From: Panopea generosa
Lineage: Eukaryota; Mollusca; Bivalvia; Adapedonta; Hiatellidae
NCBI GenBank assembly: GCA_029582155.1
Contig: CM055911.1
Span: 49,870,901 to 49,934,900, forward strand
Direction of reading: 5' to 3'
DNA: 64,000 bases
Shown in pieces: positions 1 through 10,491 of the stretch; position 1 is the first letter of the stretch, and each line of letters starts with the position of its first letter. Under the pieces are notes generated by a model. The model searched no databases, was not told where the DNA came from, and saw nothing but the letters and a program-made list of their open reading frames with translations. The position numbers and the translations under genes are program-made.

Positions 1-182
1 AGTTGTGCTTGGACAGTTTACATCGGAGTTATTGTCCTTGAGATATTTATTTCTTATAATAAAACTTGTTCAGCAACTACGTCCACGTTTGACCTGGATT
101 TCAATAAAATGTTTGTTAATGAGAAGCAGGAGATGTTATAATAATCAAAACTGTTTCCATAATTATTTTCTTTTCATTTCAG

Positions 183-256
183 AGGATTGTGACGACGGAA
201 GCGGAATTGCACTATGTGTAGAAGGAAACAGCGTGGTCGATACCTGTTTCATATGA
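183..256 (+). CDS. candidate terminal coding exon (partial gene, 3' end)
   Basis: A strong pyrimidine tract ending in TTTCATTTCAG (172-182) precedes a short open frame that ends in TGA at 254-256. It reads DCDDGSGIALC, then a stretch with two further acidic or polar turns, ending in DTCFI. The three cysteines and acidic residues suggest the end of a secreted or extracellular domain, but no family is recognised. The exon would begin in codon phase 2. An AATAAA lies 80 bases after the stop. I could not identify a convincing donor for an upstream exon in bases 1-100, so the rest of the gene probably lies before the window. This could be a chance frame. Confidence 0.33.
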
Positions 257-335
257 TCATCGCGAAATAATCCGAATGCCCAACAATACATTTCTTATCT
301 CCCCAAACATAACCTTTCCGGATAAGAATTGGGAA

Positions 336-341
336 AATAAA
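336..341 (+). promoter_or_regulatory. possible polyadenylation signal AATAAA
   Basis: AATAAA lies 80 bases downstream of the TGA that ends the candidate terminal exon. In DNA this AT-rich the hexamer occurs often by chance, so the support comes only from its position. Confidence 0.25.
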
Positions 342-659
342 GTTATCTCCCTTAAAATCACATTTGTCAAAGCCATTTGGATCGCAATAATACAAAGCTA
401 AAACATAAGAAGACAAAGTGTTCATTTTCAAGCACTCTTTTTGATACAGACATAAATGATAACACTTTATTACCATGTTTTACAGAGTTACCTGTGAAAA
501 TGAATTATTGGGTAAACAAAAAAAATGGTAACATCAAACAACTCTCAATATCTGTGAAAATAACAATATATGTTATAATAGGTAGCTATGTGTCCATGAA
601 TATCAAGAGTAATAGACTGACGTTTCAGACTAGCCATGCAATTTCATGTTTTTCTTTCA

Positions 660-2039
660 TTAAAGCGTGACCTTGACCTTTGTATAACCTTGACCGTGAC
701 ATCTGATGTAATGGTCTGGGTACTTCTACAGGTAAATACAGGTGACACCTCATCATTGCATGCTGATCACTTGTGTCAAGCTATTTTAAAATCCATCCAT
801 GTAAGACAAAGCTACAGACCAGAAATGAAATATCAAACAAACTGAAAGTGTGACCTTATGATAAGGTTCTGGGTCTTAACATGACACGTCGTCATGTTAT
901 GTTAATCAATTGATAAATTGAGCCATGTGTTTTTTTAAAACCATCCATGTTTAAAAAAATTACAGGACGGACTTCAAATCTCAAACAGACTCAAAGTGTT
1001 ATCATACAAACTAAAAGTGCGACCTTGACCTTTGAGGTACAGGTCTAGGTCTTACGTATGACACATCGTCGTGTTTTCTTGATCAACTGAGCCAAATTAA
1101 AGACAAAGTTACAGACCAGAAACGCAATATCAAACCATTTGAAACTGTGACCTTGACCTTTAAAGAAAGGTTCTGGATCTTACATGCGACACTTAATTAT
1201 GTCATGTTGATCAACTGAGCCAAGTATTTTTGAAATTTATTTATAAGTTACAAAGTTACAGACCGGACACGAAATCTCAAACAGACCGAGAGTGTTGTCT
1301 AACAAAGTTAAATTGTGACCTTGACTTTTGAAATGGGAGTCTGGGTGTTAAGTGGGACACGTCGTCATTTTATGTTGATCATTTGTAGCAAGTATTTATA
1401 AAATCCATCTCTGCATGACAAAGTTACAGGCCTGACACGAGATCGCACACAGACACAAAATGTTGTCAAACAAACTCAATGTATGACCTTGACCTTTGAG
1501 GTACGGATGTGGGTTTTACTCTCAACACATCATCATGTTACGTTGATTATTTGTAGCAAGTTTTTATAAAATCCATTTATGCATGAGAAAGTTACTGGTC
1601 GGACACGAAATCTCACACAGACACAAAGTGTTGTCAAACAAACTCAAAGTGTGACCTTCACCTTTAAGGTACGGATGATGGTTTTACTCGAGACACGTCG
1701 TCATGTTATGTTGATCATTTGTAGCAAGTAATAACAAATTCATCTCTGCATGACAAATTCACAGGCCGGACACGAAATCTCACACGGATTCAAAGTGTTG
1801 TCAAACAAACTCAAAGTGTGACCTTCACCTTTAAGGTACAGGTTTGGGTTTTACTCGCGATACGCCGTCAAGTTGTAATGATCATTAGTAGTAAGTACTA
1901 ACAATATCCATCTATACATGACAAAGTTTCAGGCCGGACACGAAATACCGGACGGCAGGACGGACGGACAGACGGACGGACAGGTGCTGCGATTACTATA
2001 TGCCACCCCAAAAAATATATTTTTCGGGGTGGGGGCATA
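660..2039 (+). mobile_element. interspersed element: about 170-bp tandem units, (GGAC)n tract and terminal hairpin
   Basis: About eight diverged units of 165-185 bases each carry GTGACCTTGACCTTTGAGG, a GACACGTCGTCATGTTATG segment and an ACAAAGTTACAGGCCGGACA segment. The last unit runs into a GGACGGACGGACAG tract, then GCTGCGATTACTATATGCC, and ends in a hairpin at 1999-2039 whose arms are TATGCCACCCC and GGGGTGGGGGCATA. No open frame of note is present, so it is a non-autonomous element. The same element is at 58490-59809. I recall similar sequences as common in bivalve genomes; the mobilising family is unknown to me. Confidence 0.7.
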
Positions 2040-2164
2040 AAAATACAACGAGTTTGTTCTATGAATATTGTTTAATGTAATCGAAGGTATTTTGGAAGTA
2101 AGAATGGTGTCTATTTTCTGGCAGATTCGTTAACATTATGGGAGGTTAAAATAATGATTCAAGA

Positions 2165-3475
2165 ACTCACTCAGAATTGTATGTGCCATCCTTGTCATCA
2201 CAATAAATTGTATTAGCCATTCTAGCAATCACAGCAGATAGTATGAGCCATCCTAGCCGTCACAGAAGATTGTATGAGCCATCCTAGTCATCACAGCAGA
2301 TTATATGAGCCATTCGGGCCATCACAGCAAATTGTATATGCCATCATAACCACCACAGCAGATTGTATGAGCCATCCTAGCAATCACAGCAGTCTATATG
2401 ATCCTCTTAGCTATCACAGCAGATTGTATGAGCCATCCTTGCCATTGCAGCATATTGTATGAACAATCCTAGTTATTACAGCAAATTGTATGAGCCATCT
2501 TAGCAGATTGTATAAGCCATCGAAGCCACCACAACAAATTGTATGAGCCATCCTAGTAGATTGTATGAGCCATCCTAGCCATCACAACAAATTGTATGAG
2601 TCATCCTAACCAACAGAGCAGATTGTATGAGCCATCCTAGCCATCAACACAGATTGTATGAGCCATCCTTGCCATCACAGCAAATTGTATGAGCCATCCT
2701 AGCTATCACAGCAGATTATATGAGGCATCCTAGCCATCACAGCAGATTGTATGAGCCATCTTAGCTATCAAAGCAGAGTGTATGAGTCATCCTAACCATC
2801 ACAGCAGAGTGTATGAGCCATCTTAGCCATCACCACAGATTGTATGGGCCATCTTAGCCATCACAGCAGATTGAAAGAGCCATCCTAGCATATTGTATAA
2901 GTCATCCTAGCCATTACAGCAGATTGTATGAGCCATCCTAGCCATCATAGCAGATTGTATGAGCCATCCTAGCCATCACAGCAGATTGTATGGGACATCT
3001 TAGCCATCACAGCAAATTGACTGAGCCATCCTAGCATATTGTATAAGTCATCCCGGCCATTACAGCAGATTGTATGAGCCATCCTAGCCATCACAACAGA
3101 TTAAATGAGTCATCGTTGCCATCACACATATTGTATGAGCCACCCTAGCCATCACAGAATATTAAATTAATAAGCCATCCTAGCCATCACAGTAGATTGT
3201 ATATACCATCATAGCCTTCACAGCAGATTATATGAGCCGTCTTAACCATCACAGCAGATTGTATGAGCCATCCTAGCCATCACAGCAGTTTGTATGAGCC
3301 ATCCTAGCTAGCATAGCTGATTGTATGAACCTACCTAGCCATCAAAGTAGATTGTATGAGCCATCCTAGCCATCACAGTAGATTGTATGATCCATCTAAG
3401 CCATTACAGTAGATTATTTGAGCTATCCTAGCAATCACAGCAGATTATATGAGTCATCGTAGTATTCAGATTATA
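2165..3475 (+). repeat. 31-bp minisatellite array
   Basis: About 40 imperfect copies of a unit of roughly 31 bases containing CCTAGCCATCACAGCAGATT followed by GTATGAGCCAT. Some units are shortened by loss of the CCATCACAG part. Since 31 is not a multiple of three, long frames do not persist; the 62-codon open frame inside it is a by-product. The matching array at 59945-61975 is about 700 bases longer, so copy number changed after the two blocks separated. Confidence 0.92.
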
Positions 3476-3645
3476 GGTGCAAACCTAGCCACCGCAACAG
3501 TTTATAGTAGCCATAGGAGAAATCCTAGCGATGACATCACATGATAAGAGCTATCCAAGCTTTCAGAAAAGATTATAGGAGCCATCTTAGCCATCACAAT
3601 AGATAATAGAAGCCATCACAGCCATGATAGCACCTTATCGGATCT

Positions 3646-3855
3646 GTGGTAGCCATTGCAGCACATTACAGGAACCTTCAGTGTAGAGGAATGTGGTCCG
3701 TGTATATCGCTTCTAAAGATGCCGCAATAACTTTTGCGAGATCCGTGTTATATAAATTATGTTCTAAGGGAAATAATTCGTACAGCTTTATTGCATATAG
3801 TTTCATTTACAGTTACTCAACCTGTATATATCGCATGATTATACACTACACTTAA
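3646..3855 (+). CDS. 69-codon open frame shared by both duplicated blocks, function unknown
   Basis: The frame begins at a GTG (no in-frame ATG precedes the conserved part) and ends at TAA, with the identical extent and no insertions or deletions in the second copy at 62167-62376. The product would start with VAIAAHYRNLQCRGMWS and end with a tyrosine-rich segment. By hand I count 57 of 69 residues identical; of 21 base changes 12 alter the residue and 9 are silent. That is only a slight bias toward silent change and does not establish protein-level selection. No domain is recognised. Most likely it is a frame in repeat DNA or a relic exon rather than a working gene. Confidence 0.2.
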   Translation: MVAIAAHYRNLQCRGMWSVYIASKDAAITFARSVLYKLCSKGNNSYSFIAYSFIYSYSTCIYRMIIHYT

Positions 3856-3859
3856 TGTT

Positions 3860-4545
3860 TAAAGACTTCCTATAATAATGATCACAACAATCTATCGTGT
3901 TATATTTCTCGTTTCAATACCAACTGTATTCCATTTGGAATTCGTTAACTAAACACTCCAATACAGGATACCACAACATGGAGTCAGAAATCATATTTAA
4001 TTAATTTTAATCGAAGTTATTACGTAATCTTATGTTATATTGCCTTTCATTAGCACAAGAGTGTGATAAATGACTCTCTGCAGCTGCACTGCTCTCGTGC
4101 AAATGTTTGTGATTGATGACTGTTTGGATCACTAATTTTAATTAAACTTTTGATTGCACAGATACATGAAGGCTAAATGCTTTTAAAACCAAGCATAGTT
4201 TTCTGAGGATTTTATCAATGAGTTCAGAAAAAAATAATCAGACATTTCTTGTTTTTAACATTCTTTAAATCCATATCTACTTCTTGTGTTACTTAATTCT
4301 TATTTAAAGGGGAGTTTTTTCTGTTTTGAGAATGGTGGATTGAGTTATCTACATGTCGACAGGTATTAAATTATATTTTCAAAGCTATTTTTGTTATTGT
4401 GATCTCCATATAATTCTGTTTTGCTGTACAGCTTAACAGAAGCACCAATACAAAACACTGTACAGGTAGACGAGAGAAAATAGATATTACAATTGATTTG
4501 TTCATTCATCTTTTTATATTTTAACAGATGGATGCTTTTAAATAA
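3860..4545. other. AT-rich spacer within the left block
   Basis: No coding signal is seen. The stretch matches 62380-63415 except that the right copy carries an extra insertion of about 270 bases at the position equivalent to about 4015. It includes TTAAAACCAAGCATAGTTTT and a CACTGTACAG segment shared by both copies. Confidence 0.7.
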
Positions 4546-4548
4546 TTG

Positions 4549-5523
4549 AATAATTTCACACTAACATCACACACAACATCATGAACAGCAGCAGTATCAT
4601 AACCATTCACATTAGCATCACACACATCATCATTAGCAACAACAGCAACATCACCATTCACACTAACATCACACATAACATCATCATCATCAGCAGCAAC
4701 ATAACCATTCACACTAACGTCACACATTACATGATTGTTATATTCTTGTGGTGATGTTAGAGATTGACAACGCATCATGAGTTAAACAAACCTTTTTATA
4801 CGGAAACTGATTTTTAATATCAAAGAGTAGGAGGATAGTGTTAACATTTAAAGTTGTGAATAAGACTAAAGTCACTACTTTCATCATTAGCAGCAACATA
4901 TCCATTCACACTAACGTCACACACTACATCATCATTAGCAGCAACATTACCATTCGCACTAACTTCACACACTACATCATCATCAGCAGCAACATAACCA
5001 TTCACACTAACTTCACACACTACATCATCATTAGTAGCAACAAAACCAATCACACTAACGTCACACACTACATCATCAGTAGCAACAACATAACAATTCA
5101 AACTAACTTCACACACTACATCATCATCAGCAGCAACATAACCATTCACGTTAACATCACACACTACATCATCATTAACAACAGCTGAACACCACCATTC
5201 ACACTATTATCATTAATCATCATCATCAGCAGCCGCAAAACCACTTTCCACAATAACACTACCTACAACAGCATCACCAATCACACTAATGTCACACACA
5301 TCATTATCATCATCATCATCAGCAGCAGCAGCAATATCACTATCCACACTAACATCACACATATCATTATCAGCAGCAGCAACATAACCATTCACACTAA
5401 TGTCACACACATCATTATCACCAGCAGCAGGAGCAGTATCACTATTCATACTAACATCACACATATCATCATTATCAGCAACAGCAACATATCCAATCAC
5501 ACTAACGTCACATACATCATCAT

Positions 5524-5555
<32 letters not shown>

Positions 5556-5716
5556 GCAGCAGCAATATCACTTTTCATACTAACATCACACATATCATCA
5601 TTATCAGCAGCAGCAACATAACCATTCACACTAACGTCTCACACATCATCATCAGCAGCAGCAGCAGCAATACCGCTATTCATACTAACATCACACATAT
5701 CATCATTATCAACAGA
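4549..5716. repeat. 48-bp minisatellite array with minus-strand 16-residue repeat frames
   Basis: Units of about 48 bases contain CCATTCACACTAACGTCACA and CATCATCATTAGCAGCAACA. Because 48 is a multiple of three, both strands stay open over several units. On the minus strand (4778-4521, 5164-4841, 5629-5213) the frames encode repeats close to VCDVSVNGYVAADDD; on the plus strand the same units give NITIHTNVTHYIIISS. From 5213 the units become richer in CAG/GCA and CAT triplets. The array is cut at about 5717 by a transposon and resumes at 13641. I treat it as non-coding satellite; a repetitive acidic protein cannot be excluded. Confidence 0.85.
5524..5563. repeat. CAG/GCA trinucleotide run
   Basis: A nearly pure CAGCAGCAG run interrupted once by CAACAG lies inside the 48-bp array. 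It reads as a polyalanine tract in the minus-strand frame and as polyserine, polyalanine or polyglutamine in the plus frames. It probably grew by slippage from the CAGCAG already present in each minisatellite unit. Confidence 0.85.
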
Positions 5717-5722
5717 GAATCA

Positions 5723-5754
5723 GGACATTTTGGCCCCTCAACATTTCGACCCCT
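5723..5754 (+). repeat. left terminal inverted repeat of the MULE-type element
   Basis: GGACATTTTGGCCCCTCAAC followed by ATTTCGACCCC. A second GACATTTCGACC follows at about 5765, so the end carries a short internal repetition. It pairs with 13606-13637 in inverse orientation. Confidence 0.65.
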
Positions 5755-6269
5755 TTTGATTAAGACATTTCGACCACTCATTCAATTATCGGTTTATATA
5801 GGTTTGTGTAAAGGTTTTAGTGTGTAGGTGTCAGTTTATGATTGAGCACTTAAATGTACCGCAAACATGTAGTTTTACAGTGTAAATTAAAAAACAAAAA
5901 AATTCTTTTCTCCGAGTATTTATTTTGTTAATGTACCGATTATGTGTAAAATGACAAAACGCAGATAAATTTTTAAGATTTTATAAAATAATGTAAACTA
6001 TATTAATATTTTTTCTATATAAAAGTATTCTAACAAAAATACATACTATTATCATACAAAATACGATATCATTCAATTAAAAAAAAAACACGCATATATA
6101 TGACAAGTAATTATATACACTTATATACACGGTTTATTCATACTATTAGCATATGAAATACGATAACATTCAATTGAAAACATAACACGTATATATTACA
6201 ATAAATTATGTACACTTATATACACTTTTTCAATTTAACTGTTTTTATTTTGGCACTCAACTAGTCACT
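5755..6269. other. AT-rich subterminal region of the element
   Basis: No coding signal. Two related segments (about 6005-6115 and 6120-6235) share ACACTTATATACAC and ATACGATA motifs, a diverged direct repeat of the kind often seen just inside transposon ends. Confidence 0.5.
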
Positions 6270-6530
6270 TCACATGCCATAAACATCACCGATTCTCTTC
6301 AAGAAATCTTCACAAACTATCTCATGTTCATCATATTGGTCCCAGAGGTCCATTATCTTCGCGTCCATGTTGACGTATACTTGACACCGATTACGCCCAA
6401 CAGCTGCCTCCGTCACCAGCTGCATTTGAATGTTGACAAGCATGGCCTCTCCCAGCAGCAAAGTCACGAGCACGTACATTGGAAGAGCAACACGTCCCAC
6501 CTTCCCATTCAATCGTGGATGCCAACATGA
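6270..6530 (-). pseudogene. C-terminal fragment of a MULE-type transposase
   Basis: The minus-strand frame starts with CWHPRLNGKVGR, continues with a hydrophobic LPMYVLVTLLLGEA segment, then LVNIQMQLVTEA and an aromatic WDQYDEHE region, and ends in GDVYGM and TGA. This is the pattern after the RTNND-E-WH motif in FLYWCH-associated MULE transposases of invertebrates: WH-LN, a leucine-rich helix ending EA, LV--Q--LV-E, and a short tail. The preceding part lies at 6721-6852 in the same direction, separated by about 190 AT-rich bases without a clean splice acceptor, so the gene appears broken by a small insertion or a decayed intron. The higher GC than the surroundings supports former coding function. 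Confidence 0.72.
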
Positions 6531-6720
6531 AAATAAACAAACATAACATTCGTTTATTAGCAATTCAAACACAATATATTTAACGTACACATACACACAG
6601 CTTTTATGTTGATCATAATGATTAATAATATCACATCGCCAAACGCTTTTAAATTACCTTTATTAACATATTTTATTATAAAGTGTTTTGTATTGCAATG
6701 CATAGTATCGTTTTATTACG

Positions 6721-6852
6721 TCCTGCCGTGTCGTTGTTGGTGCGAATTTTCTGTCTGCAGACAGACCACTCATCTGGCGACCACAGGGAGCTCTCCAACC
6801 ACTGACCATTGACATACTCGAATAGTTCCGTGAGAGGCTCATATTTTGATGA
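6721..6852 (-). pseudogene. MULE-type transposase fragment with the RTNND motif
   Basis: On the minus strand this reads YEPLTELFEYVNGQWLE, then WSPDEWSVCRQKIRTNND and TAG. Leu-(x)-(Y/F)-x(5)-W followed by WS-x(5-6)-(I/V)RTNND is a hallmark of MULE transposases shortly before the WH-LN motif, which is found next in the fragment at 6270-6530. Order and direction agree, so the two pieces belong to one decayed gene. I could not find the catalytic DGTF-type segment or a FLYWCH domain upstream; the 5' half is lost or too diverged. Confidence 0.75.
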
Positions 6853-6889
6853 AATTAATTTAAAAGTTTAATATTGGAACCATGATTGG

Positions 6890-7500
6890 ATATATATATA
6901 TATATATATATATTTCTTTTTTTAAAAAAAGTATATTGATACATTCTTTTAATTTGATAGAGATAGTCAGTCAGTCAGTATATATATATATATATCAATT
7001 TTACAAGAAAACTAAAATAGTTATACTCTTATGAGATGCCCAGATGATTGACGTGGGGGGTGGGGGGATGGGGGTACTAACTAAGCGATATGTAGTGTAT
7101 TCTCTAAAACCAAATGCCATGTTAAAAAAGTATGGTAATCCTTTTGACTGGGTGTATACAATAAGCAAGTGACAGGGTGATCAATTCCGGAGGCTTTTAC
7201 ATGTTGATAGATAATTAACCAAATGTACGCATTCAGAGATGCAGCCCTGGCTAATGTATTTTTAATGGTCCAGATGTGACTGTATAGGATTGAAGCGAGG
7301 CCTTTAAATAGAACAAGTTATATGAGAAGACAGTTTACACAGGTATGCGAGAGGTTATAGATCGTAGGATACTTTGGAAGGTGGTTAGTTGCATTGTTTG
7401 ATTGAGATAAGAGTTGGTGTTTAAATAGGAACTGATACAAAAATGGGGACGTGTGTTGAAATAGATTTATAAGCTGCATATGTGTTAATAGATTTCATTA
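6890..7500. other. AT-rich, no gene seen
   Basis: It contains two TA dinucleotide runs (about 6892-6913 and 6979-6996) and a G-rich tract near 7052-7075. No coding or RNA signal was found. Confidence 0.6.
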
Positions 7501-7504
7501 AAGT

Positions 7505-7590
7505 TTAAATGACAGTTGTAACAATGTAAGAAATAAATATATATAGAAAATCCTGCTTTATGTGTTAATGATGTGCGATGGTGAAACATG
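7505..7590 (+). repeat. left copy of an 80-bp direct repeat (possible LTR remnant)
   Basis: TGACAGTTGTAACAATGTAA through GCGATGGTGAAACAT is repeated at 10405-10491 with few changes. The pair brackets about 2.8 kb containing a gag-like frame and an acidic/serine-rich frame, which suggests remnants of long terminal repeats. The matching part is only about 80 bases, so either the LTRs have eroded or this is another kind of repeat. Confidence 0.5.
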
Positions 7591-7610
7591 TAAGAGGAGG
7601 GTAAGAAAAA

Positions 7611-7628
7611 TGGTGTAGTGCGACCAAG
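7611..7628 (+). other. possible reverse-transcriptase primer binding site
   Basis: TGGTGTAGTGCGACC begins 20 bases after the left 80-bp repeat; it and the following GGATCGACCC are the reverse complement of something like a tRNA T-arm and 3' end with terminal CCA. This is the place expected for the primer site of an LTR retrotransposon. The primer tRNA is not identified. Confidence 0.3.
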
Positions 7629-7760
7629 GATCGACCCAGGAACGTCGCGGCTAAATACGAATAACAAGTAAGTGGATTTATTGCCGATTTAAACTTTTCA
7701 ACTAGCGAGCTTTATAATTTTATATATTTACTGGGCGTGAAAATCTAAAAAAAAAAAAGG

Positions 7761-8078
7761 GCAGAAATTAAAATCACGGCTGAAAATAATGCGAAGTACT
7801 TACAAAAATTTGATAGAACAGATGCAAAATTATTTAAAGAATGGGTAAATGAGATAAAAAAGATTAGTTATATAAAAAATCATCGAAATGAAATGAAAAT
7901 AATGCTTTTGTATCGGAAGAGTGACGGTTTATTATCACAGTTTATTAAAAGATATCTGAATAATCAAGAAAACAAAACATTTAGATTAGAATTAGGGTCA
8001 CGATTTGGCGAAGTTCGACATATGTCTAACGCATTATTGCTATTAAGTAAAATCAAACAATTAGAAAATAATAGATAG
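7761..8078 (+). pseudogene. gag-like fragment of an LTR retrotransposon
   Basis: The frame is open from 7761 to TAG at 8076-8078, about 105 codons; the first ATG is at 7893, inside the similarity, so the true start is lost. Visible motifs are KYLQKFDRTDAKLFKEWV near residues 13-30, then LLYRKSDGLLSQFIKRYL, then a GSRFGEV segment and ALLLLSKIKQ. A (F-G/R-T-D-x-x-x-F-x-x-W) start, a SQFI--YL helix and SRFGE followed by LL-KIKQ are typical of retrotransposon gag capsid regions in aquatic invertebrates. No zinc knuckle, protease or reverse transcriptase follows. It sits between the two 80-bp direct repeats. Confidence 0.55.
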
Positions 8079-8079
8079 A

Positions 8080-9115
8080 ATATTAGCAACCTCATGTTAT
8101 TATTGTAGTGGTAAATAATTGTAAGAATAATTAATGCAGGGATAATTAAAGTAGAGATTATTAATGTAGGGATGATTGAAAGTAAGGTGCTTCTTAGATT
8201 TCGTAGTCATGCAAGGTTTAAAATAAGAAATGTAATATAGAAAATGAGTAAGGTAGTATGCAGTATGTAAGTGGGAATTTATTAAATGTTTTGGAGGAGA
8301 ACTAACTAAATTAAAACGAAACAGGGCAGATAATCCTGATAAAACGGTGTATAAAATAATGTGAATTAAAGTAAGAGGTAGTGTATGAATATGTTGATTA
8401 TAGTAAGAGAAATGATGTATAAAAATATTTGTTTTAGAATAAGAGAATGATGTATTAAATATTTGATTTGAAGTAAGAAACACGGTGTATAGAAATATAT
8501 GATTTGAAAAACGAGAAGCGATGTATGAAATATTAACTTTAAAGTTAATGTAAGAAGAAACAAGCTATTGTCACTTTGGTTAACTTTTTGGTGAATTACT
8601 GAAAAAAATAGCTTACCGCTGACATATATCATAAAGAGTCAGCTGGAATGTTAAACTATGTCAGTAACACAGACGTATTTTGTATAGAAATGTCGGGGTT
8701 TTTAAAAGAAAGACAAATAAAAAGAAAAAGAGAAAAAGAAAGAAAAAGAGAAAAAAAGTTGATTTCGTATATCTATGATAGAGTATTAGGTGGTGAAGGT
8801 ATAGTATGTAAAAAGAATAGCGGTGCCGTATAAATGTTGTTTGCAATAAGCATGTACAGAGACTGGACATGTACTAATGTATTTTATTTATCATGTAAAT
8901 AAACATTAAAAACGGGTTTGGGAAATGAATAAGATTGACTGGATATTCATTCAGCTATGATGACTAACAAGAGTCAAGCTAATTAAAAAACAGACACTTG
9001 TGTTAAAATTATCGAATGATTGGCATTGTGACATTAGTATTGTAAGACACCCAAAGAGAACAGAATATAACAGATGTTTATCATTTTGTTTGAAAATATG
9101 ACTCTTTACTCAGGG
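8080..9115. other. AT-rich remainder of the candidate LTR element
   Basis: Purine-rich on the plus strand, with many GTAAG-type words and an AAAGAAAAAGAGAAAAAG tract at 8719-8757. I see no reverse transcriptase, RNase H or integrase motif; the open frames here are low-complexity by-products. Confidence 0.45.
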
Positions 9116-9117
9116 AC

Positions 9118-9792
9118 AGATGAGAAATCATAGTATCCAGAGGTGTGGTTATTCAGTTCCATTAATTAGATTGCCAGATGAAAGTCAATTTCTAAATTGG
9201 GGTATTGTTTTGATAATTTTGGTTATGGTCATAATTTAAGTGATATAGCGCTTCCGTAAAATAAACATAAGCAAAGTTGACTGATGAATATAGAAGTGTT
9301 AGAGACGGTTCTTCCGATGAAGAAAACATTCCTCTTATGAAACTTTCCAGAAGGCTAAAAGAACGAAGTAACCGTATTAAGCAGGAAAATAGGAGTAGTG
9401 ACAGTGACAGTGACGATAGCAGTAGTAGTAAATCAGATACTAACGTATCTCTGAAGTCAGAAAGTTCATTCAAAACGTCTAATAGACGGGAACAAATAAA
9501 TAAGTCTGATTCAGAGGAGAGCAGTGAAGCTGAGTTATCAAGTGTAAATAACTCTGAATATAGAGAACAGGAAGTAGAAATGGACAGTAATTATGTTCAA
9601 ATACCTAAGAAAATTAGGTCTACAAAGAAGGAAGTAGAAATGGACATTAATTATGTTCAAAAACCTAAGAAATTTAGGTCTACGAAAAAAACAAGTTTTA
9701 GTAGTAACAGTGATAGTAGTGGTAGAAGTAGAAGTAGCAGTAAGGAATCGATATCTCAAAAGAAGCTGAAGGTTTTATTTAGCGCTCTCTAA
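9118..9792 (+). pseudogene. serine/aspartate-rich frame, broken at its 5' side, function unknown
   Basis: From 9277 the frame is open for 171 codons without a conventional ATG at its head (TTG). It has SSDEENIPLMKLSRRLKER, then a run rich in Ser, Asp and Glu, then two copies of a 20-residue unit with EVEMDxNYVQ and PKKxRSTKK, then a Ser/Arg-rich end. Upstream, with one or two frameshifts, 9129-9260 looks coding-like (HSIQRCGYSVPLIRLPDES, then YCFDNFGYGHNL). Such mixed acidic and basic tails occur at the ends of retrotransposon polyproteins, and the position before the right 80-bp repeat fits, but I do not recognise a family. Confidence 0.4.
9571..9690 (+). repeat. in-frame tandem duplication of 60 bases
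   Basis: Two adjacent 60-base units (9571-9630 and 9631-9690) begin GAAGTAGAAATGGAC and differ at only a few positions. The length keeps the surrounding frame and duplicates 20 residues. Confidence 0.85.
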
Positions 9793-9794
9793 AA

Positions 9795-10404
9795 TATGTT
9801 AGATTAAGACCACAAAGTTGTTTCAATTGGTTCATAACAGGCTTTTTGATTTACACTAATTTACACCTCTGATAATAATTATAATATTAAAAAAGTAATG
9901 AATTCGAAATTAGATGAGTTTATAACCATCAAAATGACTATGAATAAAGAAATAATGCAGAACGCACACTAAAATGAATGTTATGTATTTAATGTAATAA
10001 AACGTAATTAAGACACAGTAAGGAAATGTGTGAAATATCTGACCATTTGCGAAATTACTAAAAATAGTATGCCTAATATAAACATTGATTTCTTTAAAGA
10101 TATAAACTTTGCTAACTGAGGAATTAATTAATAAGTACTAATTCAAGGGGAAATAAGCATTTTGAATTTCTTATAGTAATTAGTTTTGGCAAACTTAGCG
10201 GAATTTAAAATTATCTTACCATAACTCACAAATTTAGTCATATGTTTTTTTATAGAAACAGGGTGTTATTTATTATAGAATGTTTATATTTGGAAATAAA
10301 TAGGTATTATTATAGAGCTCGTAAATTGAGAATGTTTATTAAAGCATGATTCCACGAAGCCTGTGAACGGAAATGGAGTTTGGCAAAAACGATTCAGAAG
10401 CAGA
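9795..10404. other. AT-rich, no gene seen
   Basis: Nothing coding is visible. This would be the 3' untranslated part before the right-hand repeat if the interval is an LTR element. Confidence 0.5.
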
Positions 10405-10491
10405 ATAAATGTTGACAGTTGTAACAATGTAAGAAATAATTATAAATAGAAAATCCTGCTTTATGTGTTAATGATATGCGATGGTGAAACA
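10405..10491 (+). repeat. right copy of the 80-bp direct repeat (possible LTR remnant)
   Basis: TGACAGTTGTAACAATGTAA through GCGATGGTGAAACAT matches 7505-7590. Flanks do not match on either side, so only this part survives as a direct repeat. Confidence 0.5.

Larger units (their letters stand above)
485..5716 (+). repeat. left copy of a long composite direct repeat
   Basis: From GAGTTACCTGTGAAAATG onward this block is collinear with 58000-64000 in the same orientation. The shared order is: short unique lead, tandem array with terminal hairpin, spacer, 31-bp minisatellite, 69-codon open frame, about 700 bases of spacer, 48-bp minisatellite. In the 69-codon segment I counted 21 differences in 210 bases, about 10 percent, so the copies are old. 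Bases before 485 do not match bases before 58000. The block may be one arm of a tandem segmental duplication with a period near 58 kb, or one of two insertions of a large minisatellite-bearing interspersed element. Confidence 0.85.

Noticed and set aside
2274..2462. 62-codon frame rich in SHPSHHSRLYEP
   Set aside because: Product of the 31-bp minisatellite.
8100..8870. Several 60-127-codon frames between 8100 and 8870
   Set aside because: Purine-rich or pyrimidine-rich low-complexity sequence with overlapping frames on both strands and no motif.
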